A DNA stretch of 64,000 nucleotides from assembly GCA_964484325.1 (NCBI GenBank), contig CAZAEE010000002.1:1-64000 (forward strand), in the 5' to 3' direction. The translations under genes were made by a program, and so were the position numbers. Positions within the stretch are counted from its first letter, which is position 1. The number at the start of each line of letters is the position of its first letter. Origin of the DNA: CAYLXX01 sp964484325. GTDB lineage: Bacteria; Patescibacteriota; Microgenomatia; UBA1406; GWC2-37-13. Positions 7,499-14,312 of this stretch are shown piece after piece. The notes beneath the pieces were generated by a model that had not been told where the DNA came from, did not search any database, and saw only the letters and a list, made by a program, of their open reading frames with translations.

Positions 7499-8668
7499 AT
7501 GAAACAACTGCTTTTTATTCTTGCGATCTTAATCATCATATTTGCAATTGGTCAAAGTACAAAAATTTTACCTCAACTTAACATCAATAAATATGTTCCT
7601 CCAGGATCTTCACTTATTCCTGGACAAAAAGGATCTGGTATTGAAAAACAAAATGTGGTTTATGAAGAATCAGTCGTCACCCAAGTTGTTCAAGACTCAT
7701 TACCTTCAGTCGTCACAGTCGGTATTCAAAAAACTACTTCAGCGCCTGATACATTTCAGTTTGATCCGCTCAACCCATTTTCTCCCTTTCGCCAATCACC
7801 AGGACAACAGCAAAATGTTGAAGGGAATATTGGCTCAGGTTTCATCATCTCTTCAGATGGATTAATACTTACCAATAAACATGTCGTATCAGATACTGAA
7901 GCAAAATATACAGTTTTAACGAATGATTCAAAAAAATATAATGTCGAAAAAATTTATCGTGATCCTTTAAATGACATTGCCATCATTAAGGTATCTGCAC
8001 CAATTACCGGGTTTAAACCACTACCATTGGGTGATTCGACCAACCTCAAACTTGGTCAACTTGTTATTGCTATCGGTACCCCCCTTGGTGAGTTCACCAA
8101 CACCGTTACGTCAGGTATCGTCTCTGGTCTTGGTCGTGGTATAACGGCTGGTTCACCATTTGAAGGTTATGTGGAAAAACTTGATAACGTAATTCAGACA
8201 GACGCGGCCATTAGTCCGGGCAACTCAGGCGGACCTCTTCTAAACTCAAAAGGTCAAGTTATTGGTATTAATACCGCAGTTGCCCAGGAGGGTCAAAACA
8301 TCGGTTTTGCCATACCCGTCAATGTCATTAAAGAAATTGTCACAAAGTTTAATGATCAAGGTGGTACGTTTGAAAGACCATATCTGGGTGTACGGTATCA
8401 AATGATTGATAAGCAAACAGCTATTGCCAACAAATTGGCCTCTGGAGCTTATATTCGACAGGTAATCGACGGCTCTCCGGCTCAAAAAGCTGGATTACAA
8501 GAAGAAGATATTATCATTGAGTTTGACGGTAAAACGATTGACGGTAGTGATGACCAAGGATTAACAAAAATTTTAGCCAATAAAAAGGTTGGCGATTCGG
8601 TAACAGTAAAAATCTGGCGCGGTGGTCAGACTCTTACAAAAAACCTTACTCTTGAGGCTGCACAATAA
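7499..8668 (+). CDS. htrA: Trypsin-like serine protease with PDZ domain (HtrA/DegP family)
   Basis: A 389-aa protein with an N-terminal membrane anchor (about 3-19) and a trypsin-like domain. The catalytic triad is His128 (LTNKHVV), Asp159 (DPLNDIAI) and Ser243 (SPGNSGGPL). One PDZ domain follows (about 295-385, ASGAYIRQVIDGSPAQKAGL). HtrA proteins degrade or refold damaged envelope proteins. The start is preceded 6 nt upstream by a weak -10 box (TAAAGT), consistent with a leaderless transcript separate from the ctpA-like gene. Confidence 0.95.
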   Translation: MKQLLFILAILIIIFAIGQSTKILPQLNINKYVPPGSSLIPGQKGSGIEKQNVVYEESVVTQVVQDSLPSVVTVGIQKTTSAPDTFQFDPLNPFSPFRQSPGQQQNVEGNIGSGFIISSDGLILTNKHVVSDTEAKYTVLTNDSKKYNVEKIYRDPLNDIAIIKVSAPITGFKPLPLGDSTNLKLGQLVIAIGTPLGEFTNTVTSGIVSGLGRGITAGSPFEGYVEKLDNVIQTDAAISPGNSGGPLLNSKGQVIGINTAVAQEGQNIGFAIPVNVIKEIVTKFNDQGGTFERPYLGVRYQMIDKQTAIANKLASGAYIRQVIDGSPAQKAGLQEEDIIIEFDGKTIDGSDDQGLTKILANKKVGDSVTVKIWRGGQTLTKNLTLEAAQ

Positions 8669-8693
8669 TTTTTTTAATATTGGAGACAGTATG

Positions 8694-8927
8694 TTATCTT
8701 AACGTGTTTTTTTGTCTGTTGCGGTATTTGCTCGTTGATTGGTCTTTCTGAGTGCGAAACAAATCTTTAGGTAGCTCAGAATAAGATATAATAGGTTTGC
8801 CAAGCCAATTCTTACCTGCCTCTATTCTTCTCATTTCTGCAAAGGCATCTTCGATAGCAGAATCATGCTCAGCTTTGGGTCGATTAGAGTTTTTATGATG
8901 AATTCTAGACGATCGTTCTGGTGACAT
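8694..8927 (-). CDS. Small hypothetical protein (77 aa)
   Basis: A basic, hydrophilic 77-aa protein starting MSPERSSRIHHKNSNRPKAE, with DSAIEDAFAEMRRIEAGKNW and a Lys/Arg-rich tail. An upstream in-frame start would add 14 residues. The inner ATG is preferred because a TATACT box (8941-8946, minus strand) would otherwise lie inside the coding sequence; from this ATG it is 13 nt upstream. It is convergent with the htrA-like gene. No family is recognised. It could be DNA- or RNA-binding from its charge, but that is speculation. Confidence 0.45.
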   Translation of the reverse strand: MSPERSSRIHHKNSNRPKAEHDSAIEDAFAEMRRIEAGKNWLGKPIISYSELPKDLFRTQKDQSTSKYRNRQKNTLR

Positions 8928-8984
8928 AGAATGATACAATAGTATAAACTGAGGCCACGAATAAGTCAAACCTGATCATATTGA

Positions 8985-8993
8985 TGATATAAT
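8985..8993 (+). promoter_or_regulatory. Extended -10 box of hisS
   Basis: TGATATAAT (TGn plus consensus TATAAT). The hexamer ends 7 nt before the hisS ATG. No Shine-Dalgarno site, so a leaderless transcript is predicted. Confidence 0.7.
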
Positions 8994-9000
8994 TACCAAT

Positions 9001-10242
9001 ATGAGTACCATTCAAACCTTAAAAGGTTTTCGAGACTTTATCGGAAATGAGGAAAAAAAACGTCAATGGCTCGTTGAAAAGATACGAGCGGTTTTTGAAC
9101 GCTTTGGTTTTGAACCTCTGGAAACACCTGCGCTTGAGTATGAATCATTACTCCTTGGTAAATATGGAGACGAAGCAGACAAACTTATTTTTGGTTTTGA
9201 AGACCGCGGCGGTCGAAAAGTCGCTCTCCGGTACGATCAAACAATTCCTCTTGCCCGGGTAATTTCCCAAAACCAGAATACATTCGCACTGCCGTATAAA
9301 AGATATCAAATGCAACCAGTTTGGCGCGCTGATAAACCTCAAAAAGGCCGCTACCGGGAGTTTTTACAATGCGATGCCGATATTGTTGGTATGACGTCTG
9401 TTGGTGCTGATGGTGAAATTCTTGCATTATTTTATGAAGTTTATAAAACGTTGGGTCTTGAAAAAATAAAAATAAAGTTTAATGATCGCCAGCAATTAGT
9501 TGAATCATTAATGACTTCCGGAGTCGCAAACGAACAGGTTTTTACCGTTATTCAATCACTAGATAAACTTGATAAAAAATCCGAAGAAGAAGTAATAGAG
9601 GAATTAACAAAAAAGAATATCTCATTGGCCACTGCAAAAACAGTGTTTGCTAATATTAAAAACCTTGAGGAACCAAGAGAATTACGGATTATCCGGGATA
9701 TAGCCCAGAAAATGGGAGTCCCTAAAGAAATCCTTGAGTTTACACCAACTTTATCGCGTGGCTTAAATTATTACACAGGTATGATTTTTGAAGGTGTTAT
9801 TGAAGGATATGACGGTGGATCAGTTGGTGGGGGAGGACGGTATAACAATCTTCTAAAAGATTTAGTCAATGTCGATATGCCGGCGGTTGGACTGTCTGTT
9901 GGATTTGACCGTACACTTGAAGCACTCGAGCAATTAAATAAAGTACCCTCGGTCGATTCTTTAACAAAAGTTCTGGTAACAATTTTTTCACTTGAGTTAG
10001 CTGACGCATCTCTGAAACTCACCAATCAACTTCGAGATGCTGATATCAATGCCGAGATTTATCTGGATGCCGAAAAAAAGCTTGACACCCAACTAAAGTA
10101 TGCCGACAAAAAACAAATTCCTTATGTTATCGTCCTTGGACCTGATGAAGTCAAAAAAAATACAGTGATTTTGAAAAGTATGAAAGAAAACAAGCAGGAA
10201 GAAATTTCTCATGTTGAGATATTAAACTATTTCCAGCCATGA
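9001..10242 (+). CDS. hisS: Histidyl-tRNA synthetase
   Basis: A 413-aa class II aminoacyl-tRNA synthetase charging tRNA-His. Motif 2 region: MQPVWRADKPQKGRYREFLQ. The His-binding signature LSRGLNYYTGMIFEG (canonically LxRGLDYYTG) and motif 3 region GGGGRYNNLL, then VGLSVGFDRTLEAL, are present. A C-terminal anticodon-binding domain follows (about 325-413). It overlaps the next gene by 4 nt (ATGA), showing that UGA is a stop here and that the two are translationally coupled. Confidence 0.97.
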   Translation: MSTIQTLKGFRDFIGNEEKKRQWLVEKIRAVFERFGFEPLETPALEYESLLLGKYGDEADKLIFGFEDRGGRKVALRYDQTIPLARVISQNQNTFALPYKRYQMQPVWRADKPQKGRYREFLQCDADIVGMTSVGADGEILALFYEVYKTLGLEKIKIKFNDRQQLVESLMTSGVANEQVFTVIQSLDKLDKKSEEEVIEELTKKNISLATAKTVFANIKNLEEPRELRIIRDIAQKMGVPKEILEFTPTLSRGLNYYTGMIFEGVIEGYDGGSVGGGGRYNNLLKDLVNVDMPAVGLSVGFDRTLEALEQLNKVPSVDSLTKVLVTIFSLELADASLKLTNQLRDADINAEIYLDAEKKLDTQLKYADKKQIPYVIVLGPDEVKKNTVILKSMKENKQEEISHVEILNYFQP

Positions 10243-10913
10243 TTGAAGCATATCAAATACCTTACAGTACAAATGTTGAAAACTCACTTCAATCTAATGC
10301 TTTATATAAAGCATTAGATCTTCAAAAAAATGATCCACTGGGTAAATTTATGGCAGATTTATTTATAGATATTAGTTCAAATAATTGGTTCAAGCTCAAA
10401 AATATTGCCATGGGTCAGACTGTTCTTTCAAAACTGCAAGGTTTAGAACAACCGAATGAGGTTGAAATAACATTAACGTACGGGAAAATAGAAGATGGAG
10501 ATATATTTAGGTTTTTGCATGTGAATCGTGCAATAGATCAACGTGGTAAGTATCATAGTGATTTAATTATCGAGGCTGTTGGTAAACAGCCTGTAACAAT
10601 TCAAAACGATACTGTTCAAACTATTGATTATTTCTCAGATCAATATATAAGTTTCTTAAATAATATTATTAGTCAGATTAACTTACAAGATTCTACGATC
10701 AGTTTAAACACCGAAGTTATATTTCATAAATCATTAACAAAACGAGAAGTAGAAATAATTAAATTAGTGGCTCATGGATTATCAAATCAAGAAATTGGTA
10801 ATTCATTGATGATAGAAACTAATACAGTCAAGGTGCATGTTCGTCACATATTTGAAAAACTTAGAGCTGGGAGCAGGGCAGAAGCTGCTGCTCTATGGTC
10901 GACATATAGATAA
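10239..10913 (+). CDS. LuxR-type helix-turn-helix protein with unknown N-terminal domain
   Basis: A 224-aa protein. The C-terminal part (about 163-222) is a LuxR/FixJ-like DNA-binding domain: SLTKREVEIIKLVAHGLSNQ, then EIGNSLMIETNTVKVHVRHI. The N-terminal 160 residues show no receiver Asp pocket and no autoinducer-binding signature I can read, so the signal is unknown. It is coupled to hisS by an ATGA overlap and precedes the release-factor gene, an unusual place for a transcription factor. DNA binding is confident; targets are unknown. Confidence 0.75.
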   Translation: MIEAYQIPYSTNVENSLQSNALYKALDLQKNDPLGKFMADLFIDISSNNWFKLKNIAMGQTVLSKLQGLEQPNEVEITLTYGKIEDGDIFRFLHVNRAIDQRGKYHSDLIIEAVGKQPVTIQNDTVQTIDYFSDQYISFLNNIISQINLQDSTISLNTEVIFHKSLTKREVEIIKLVAHGLSNQEIGNSLMIETNTVKVHVRHIFEKLRAGSRAEAAALWSTYR

Positions 10914-10925
10914 TTAAAATACATT

Positions 10926-10931
10926 TAGAAT
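10926..10931 (+). promoter_or_regulatory. -10 box of the release-factor gene
   Basis: TAGAAT, then exactly 6 nt, then GTG at 10938. An in-frame TAG overlaps the box at 10927-10929. It therefore both limits the possible N-terminus and marks a leaderless start. Confidence 0.5.
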
Positions 10932-10937
10932 CACACT

Positions 10938-11624
10938 GTGCAAATCAACCCAAACATTGCCATAATAGAAGCTATTCCAGGAGTAGGTGGAGATGAATCA
11001 AAGATCTGGTATAAAGAGCTTTTACTTTCTTATATACGATTTGCCCAGAGAAAAGGATTTAATTTTTCATATTTAGATGATAACATTGTTGAGATCCGAG
11101 GAGAAAATGCTTTTAACTTTTATAAAAACGAAACAGGAGTTCATAGAGTTCAAAGAATTCCTTCAACTGAAAGAAAGGGCCGAATTCATACGTCAACTTG
11201 TGTGATTGTTGTTTTGCCTAGAATTATTCAGTCTGATATTCGAGTTAATCCATCAGACATTGAGTGGCAATTTTATCGTTCAGGTGGTCATGGAGGACAA
11301 AACGTGAACAAGGTTTCAACTGCAGTTCGATTAGTGCATAAACCAACTGGAATTGTAGTAACAGCCAGTCGTGAACGATATCAGGAGGCAAACCGCAAAA
11401 TTGCTATGGAACTTTTGGCGGGTAAACTTTATCAACTTGAAGAAGAAAAAAAAAGAGGAGTCACCCAGTCATATGTGAAAGATGTTGGAACTGGGGAAAG
11501 AGCCGACAAAATCCGCACCTACAACTTCCCCCAAAATAGACTAACAGATCACCGTATTGGCAAAAGTTTTCACAACTTGGAGGATATCATCGGACAGGGT
11601 AAGTGGGAAAAGGTACTCGAATAA
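10938..11624 (+). CDS. prfA: Peptide chain release factor, RF1-like, lacking domain 1
   Basis: A 228-aa protein, against about 360 for normal RF1. It begins inside domain 2 (IIEAIPGVGGDESKIWYKEL). It keeps the stop-codon motif P-S-T (residues 75-77, VQRIPSTERKGRIHTST), which matches the P-x-T tripeptide of RF1 rather than the SPF of RF2. It also keeps the peptidyl-tRNA hydrolysis motif GGQ (119-121, SGGHGGQNVNK). An in-frame TAG only four codons upstream rules out a longer frame at this locus. It should read UAA/UAG and release peptides. Domain 1, which contacts PrmC and RF3 in other bacteria, is absent. The start is GTG. Confidence 0.85.
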   Translation: MQINPNIAIIEAIPGVGGDESKIWYKELLLSYIRFAQRKGFNFSYLDDNIVEIRGENAFNFYKNETGVHRVQRIPSTERKGRIHTSTCVIVVLPRIIQSDIRVNPSDIEWQFYRSGGHGGQNVNKVSTAVRLVHKPTGIVVTASRERYQEANRKIAMELLAGKLYQLEEEKKRGVTQSYVKDVGTGERADKIRTYNFPQNRLTDHRIGKSFHNLEDIIGQGKWEKVLE

Positions 11625-11628
11625 AAAC

Positions 11629-11657
11629 TTGCAATAAGCTTGGGGCTTTTTTATAAT
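11629..11657 (+). promoter_or_regulatory. Promoter TTGCAA-N17-TATAAT for the 11666 gene
   Basis: The -35 is TTGCAA (11629-11634), the spacer 17 bp, the -10 TATAAT (11652-11657). The ATG is 8 nt after the -10. The same hexamers and spacer occur before rplJ. Confidence 0.7.
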
Positions 11658-11665
11658 TCTCGATT

Positions 11666-12262
11666 ATGTCCAATAAAGAACTACTAATAATGGCTCCAGA
11701 AGCAAAAAGACCATATCTCTGGTATCCTAAACGGCCGCTTCAGCCGGAGGTACTGGATACCATCATCTTGGGTACTAATAAGCTACCTTCTCCGGTTCCG
11801 CTTACTGCTTATTTAGGAAGAATAATGTTCGAGGAACAGTTTGAGCTAAGGAGTAAATATGAAAAATCGGGCCTTGAAGATTTATCTACTGAGGAAAATA
11901 TTGCGGGATTTGTAGAAGTAGTTGATATTTTACAAGATGATTATTCTGAGCAAGCTGTTAGGCTTAAAAAAATCGATCCAAGTAAATATACCCTCCTTCA
12001 AGCGCATTATGTAAAATTGAATAAATTACATCCTACTCATGTTGAGCTGAATAATGGATTTCTTCTTGGAATGCTTCGCTATCTTAGCATTCGTAAACAG
12101 GCATTAGAATCAGGAGCCAGATCCGACTATTCTCATTCAGAACTAGATGTTACGAATTTTTTTCGCAAATCCATTGATCATGCAAGGCAGGCAAAGATCG
12201 ATCATGACTTTGATCGCGCAATGGTTCTTTCTAGTAGATTTCAGATACAAGAAATGCTATAA
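11666..12262 (+). CDS. Hypothetical protein (198 aa)
   Basis: A soluble, probably mostly helical protein: MSNKELLIMAPEAKRPYLWY, later GFVEVVDILQDDYSEQAVRL and HPTHVELNNGFLLGMLRYLS. There is no signal peptide, membrane segment or catalytic motif that I recognise. It has its own good promoter and a leaderless-type start. The last codons and the TAA stop form part of the -10 box for rpmE. It is probably restricted to related lineages. Confidence 0.6.
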   Translation: MSNKELLIMAPEAKRPYLWYPKRPLQPEVLDTIILGTNKLPSPVPLTAYLGRIMFEEQFELRSKYEKSGLEDLSTEENIAGFVEVVDILQDDYSEQAVRLKKIDPSKYTLLQAHYVKLNKLHPTHVELNNGFLLGMLRYLSIRKQALESGARSDYSHSELDVTNFFRKSIDHARQAKIDHDFDRAMVLSSRFQIQEML

Positions 12263-12263
12263 T
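12255..12263 (+). promoter_or_regulatory. Extended -10 box of rpmE, overlapping the previous stop codon
   Basis: TGCTATAAT. The TAA inside it (12260-12262) is the stop codon of the 11666 gene. The hexamer ends 8 nt before the rpmE ATG. Confidence 0.65.
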
Positions 12264-12271
12264 GTATTCCT

Positions 12272-12574
12272 ATGAAAACTCAGATTCATCCAGCTTACCA
12301 TAACGACGTCCAGGTAGTGTGTGGTTCATGCGGCAATACCTTTACCACAGGCTCAACTCGTGAATCAATACATGTAGAAGTTTGCTACAAATGCCACCCA
12401 TTTTACACAGGAGAACACAGATTTCTGGATGCGAAGGGACGAGTGGAGAAGTTCCAAAAGAAACAGGAAGTCGCCAAAGAATTTAGAGCAAAATATGCGG
12501 ACAAAAAGGCCAAAAAACAGGATAAGCAGGAAAGACAAACCAAGTCTCTTCGAGAATTACTGGGAGAGGCTTAA
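12272..12574 (+). CDS. rpmE: 50S ribosomal protein L31 (bL31, zinc-binding form)
   Basis: A 100-aa protein with MKTQIHPAYHNDVQVVCGSC and HVEVCYKCHPFYTGEHRF. Two C-x2-C pairs (C17/C20 and C38/C41) mark the zinc-containing type. The body matches bL31. A Lys/Arg-rich C-terminal extension (about residues 55-100) makes it longer than the usual 65-75 aa. The start follows an extended -10 box at 8 nt. Confidence 0.95.
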   Translation: MKTQIHPAYHNDVQVVCGSCGNTFTTGSTRESIHVEVCYKCHPFYTGEHRFLDAKGRVEKFQKKQEVAKEFRAKYADKKAKKQDKQERQTKSLRELLGEA

Positions 12575-12575
12575 C

Positions 12576-12604
12576 TTGCAAGCGGATTTTTCATCTGATA
12601 TAAT
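12576..12604 (+). promoter_or_regulatory. Promoter of rplJ-rplL, TTGCAA-N17-TATAAT
   Basis: The -35 is TTGCAA (12576-12581), the spacer 17 bp, the -10 TATAAT (12599-12604). In contrast to most promoters here, the start codon is about 97 nt downstream. Confidence 0.8.
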
Positions 12605-12610
12605 AGACTT

Positions 12611-12701
12611 TTGATTCACCAAGACTTTAGGTTGAGCACAGGCTCATTAAATATATTTCCTAAAGGAGTGTTCGATAAAGTATCGAACCAAGTGAAACAC
12701 T
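12611..12701 (+). promoter_or_regulatory. rplJ 5' leader with Shine-Dalgarno site and hairpins (possible L10 autoregulatory leader)
   Basis: The longest untranslated leader seen in the window. It contains a small stem TGAGC/GCTCA (12633-12646), a Shine-Dalgarno AAAGGAG (12662-12668), and a perfect 7-bp stem GTTCGAT/ATCGAAC (12670-12688). The second stem lies between the Shine-Dalgarno site and the ATG. L10-L7/L12 mRNAs in other bacteria carry a leader bound by the L10(L12) complex; that role here is inferred from position. Confidence 0.5.
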
Positions 12702-13244
12702 ATGGCAAACGCAAAAAAACAGTCACTTTTATCTTCATTGGAGCAGATTTTGAAAGATAGCCCCAACTTCGCTGTCTTTTTTTACGAAAAAGTACCCCAC
12801 ACAACTCTTGAATCGTTACGAAACGAGCTTCGAAAAAATGACAGTAAATTTAAGATGATGAAAAATACTTTGTTTCAAAAAGCTCTTCGCCAGCTAGCGC
12901 TGACAGACAAAAATATTTCCCAGGTTGACGCCTCGTTTAAAAACCTGACCGGCAATTCTGCCTTACTCTCGTTTGGACACGACTGGAGTGCTGCATTGTC
13001 TGCTTTTCATACATTTTCCGAAAAAGAGAAAGGTCTGAGCTTCAAAGTCGGTTATCTGGATCAGCAGGTATTTTTGCGTGAAGATCTGGAAAAGATTGCA
13101 AAACTACCAGCTAAACCTCAACTGATGGCTCAACTTATCGGCAGCATGAAGAGTCCGATCAGCCACTTAACATACGCTATGAAGTTCAATATTCAGAAGT
13201 TCGCTTATATTTTAAACGCCAAAGCACAACAAACAGCATCCTAA
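12702..13244 (+). CDS. rplJ: 50S ribosomal protein L10 (uL10)
   Basis: A 180-aa protein, MANAKKQSLLSSLEQILKDS, with NFAVFFYEKVPHTTLESLRN, MKNTLFQKAL and KLPAKPQLMAQLIGSMKSPI, typical uL10. It is the base of the ribosomal stalk and carries L7/L12 dimers on its C-terminal helix. It is followed 16 nt later by rplL. The rplKA pair often found upstream is not here. Confidence 0.96.
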   Translation: MANAKKQSLLSSLEQILKDSPNFAVFFYEKVPHTTLESLRNELRKNDSKFKMMKNTLFQKALRQLALTDKNISQVDASFKNLTGNSALLSFGHDWSAALSAFHTFSEKEKGLSFKVGYLDQQVFLREDLEKIAKLPAKPQLMAQLIGSMKSPISHLTYAMKFNIQKFAYILNAKAQQTAS

Positions 13245-13260
13245 AGGAGGTGAATCGTAT

Positions 13261-13662
13261 ATGTCAGATCAACCACAGTTATCAGAAAAACTCGAAAAAA
13301 TCGCCAAGGAAATCGAAGGGTTAAACGTCGTCGATTTAGCAAGCTTAGCCAAGTATCTTGAAGAAAAATTTGGAGTATCCGCTATGCCTATGGCCGCTGC
13401 CGCACCAACCGCCGGAGCCGCTGCAGGTGGGGTACCAGCTGAAGAAAAGACTACATTCACCGTTATGTTGACAGCCGCCGGTGATAACAAACTCGGAGTT
13501 ATTAAAGCAGTCCGTGAGATTTTACCTAATTTAGGTCTTATGGACGCCAAAAAGCTCGTTGAGTCAGCACCAAAAGAACTGTTACCAGACGCCAAAAAAG
13601 ACGCCGCTGAAGAAGCCAAGAAAAAGATTGAAGCCGCCGGAGGAAAAGTCGAATTAAAGTAA
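13261..13662 (+). CDS. rplL: 50S ribosomal protein L7/L12 (bL12)
   Basis: A 133-aa protein. An N-terminal dimerisation region (about 1-40), an Ala/Gly/Pro-rich hinge (about 41-62) and the C-terminal factor-binding domain follow in order. The last contains NKLGVIKAVREILPNLGLMD, then AKKLVESAPKEL. It recruits translation GTPases to the ribosome. A near-perfect Shine-Dalgarno AAAGGAGGTGA (13243-13253) lies 7 nt before the ATG, the strongest in the window. The transcript ends at the double hairpin downstream. Confidence 0.97.
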   Translation: MSDQPQLSEKLEKIAKEIEGLNVVDLASLAKYLEEKFGVSAMPMAAAAPTAGAAAGGVPAEEKTTFTVMLTAAGDNKLGVIKAVREILPNLGLMDAKKLVESAPKELLPDAKKDAAEEAKKKIEAAGGKVELK

Positions 13663-13667
13663 TCATT

Positions 13668-13739
13668 ATCCCGCAACTTTTCTCAAGTTCCGGGATTCCC
13701 CTTACAATCTGCATTCCAGGTTGTGAGGGGATCTTTTTT
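13668..13739 (+). terminator. Double hairpin terminator after rplL
   Basis: The first stem is ATCCCG/CGGGAT, continued inside by AACTT/AAGTT (13668-13696). The second stem is CCCCTTACAA/TTGTGAGGGG with one wobble pair (13698-13730), followed by a T-run at 13734-13739. The second is a classic intrinsic terminator; the first may protect the 3' end. Confidence 0.85.
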
Positions 13740-13746
13740 CTTCACT

Positions 13747-14244
13747 ATGAATAAAGAAATTAAATCACACGATGCCATTGATCTTTCAAGACGTTTTATA
13801 GATCAAATTGATGTTCATCCTGATTTTACATCAGCTGAAGTCGTTCCGGTAATTTTGAATAAATATGAACGTCAAGATTTAAAAAGACTGGAAGATAACC
13901 TGACACTGCCAGAAATCTATCATGTGTATGCCCGCAAGTCAGATGCGTTTGATCCGATTAACCAACTATATAAACCCCTCGGTCGATACGTTGGAAGGTA
14001 TGGTGATATTAACTTACTCAATGCAGTCAAGTTAGCCCATGAATACATGCAAACACCGGAACAACTCTCTTCATTTCGATCGGGTTTTACGTCCCAGGCT
14101 GCCGCATATCTGACAACCCAAATAACGCGTTATCGACTAAAACATGAAGATAAATATATGAATCCGGATGAAACTATTGATCTTTATCGCAGAAGTTTCA
14201 TCGATATAGAAAAAAGATTCGATAAAACGTTTCAGAATCAATAG
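13747..14244 (+). CDS. Hypothetical protein (165 aa)
   Basis: A soluble, probably helical protein, MNKEIKSHDAIDLSRRFIDQ, with YRLKHEDKYMNPDETIDLYR near the end. A longer frame from a GTG at 13723 would begin inside the terminator hairpin of rplL, so the ATG at 13747 is chosen. No Shine-Dalgarno site or convincing -10 box is visible, so expression may depend on read-through. I recognise no family. It lies between rplL and gyrB. Confidence 0.55.
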   Translation: MNKEIKSHDAIDLSRRFIDQIDVHPDFTSAEVVPVILNKYERQDLKRLEDNLTLPEIYHVYARKSDAFDPINQLYKPLGRYVGRYGDINLLNAVKLAHEYMQTPEQLSSFRSGFTSQAAAYLTTQITRYRLKHEDKYMNPDETIDLYRRSFIDIEKRFDKTFQNQ

Positions 14245-14312
14245 TCTTTTATTGACCTGGATATTCTGCTTCGTTTCCTGTAGAATAAAGTGTTTTAGTT
14301 TGATTTTTTCAT

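Noticed and set aside
10239..10242. Possible UGA recoding as in other CPR groups
   Set aside because: UGA ends hisS here and several other genes in ATGA overlaps, and the open frames of conserved proteins contain no in-frame UGA.
13269..13676. A 135-codon open frame antisense to the whole of rplL
   Set aside because: rplL is certain; the opposite frame is Ser/Ala/Pro-rich, as expected from the complement of its Ala/Lys-rich codons, and there is no promoter or ribosome-binding site for it.
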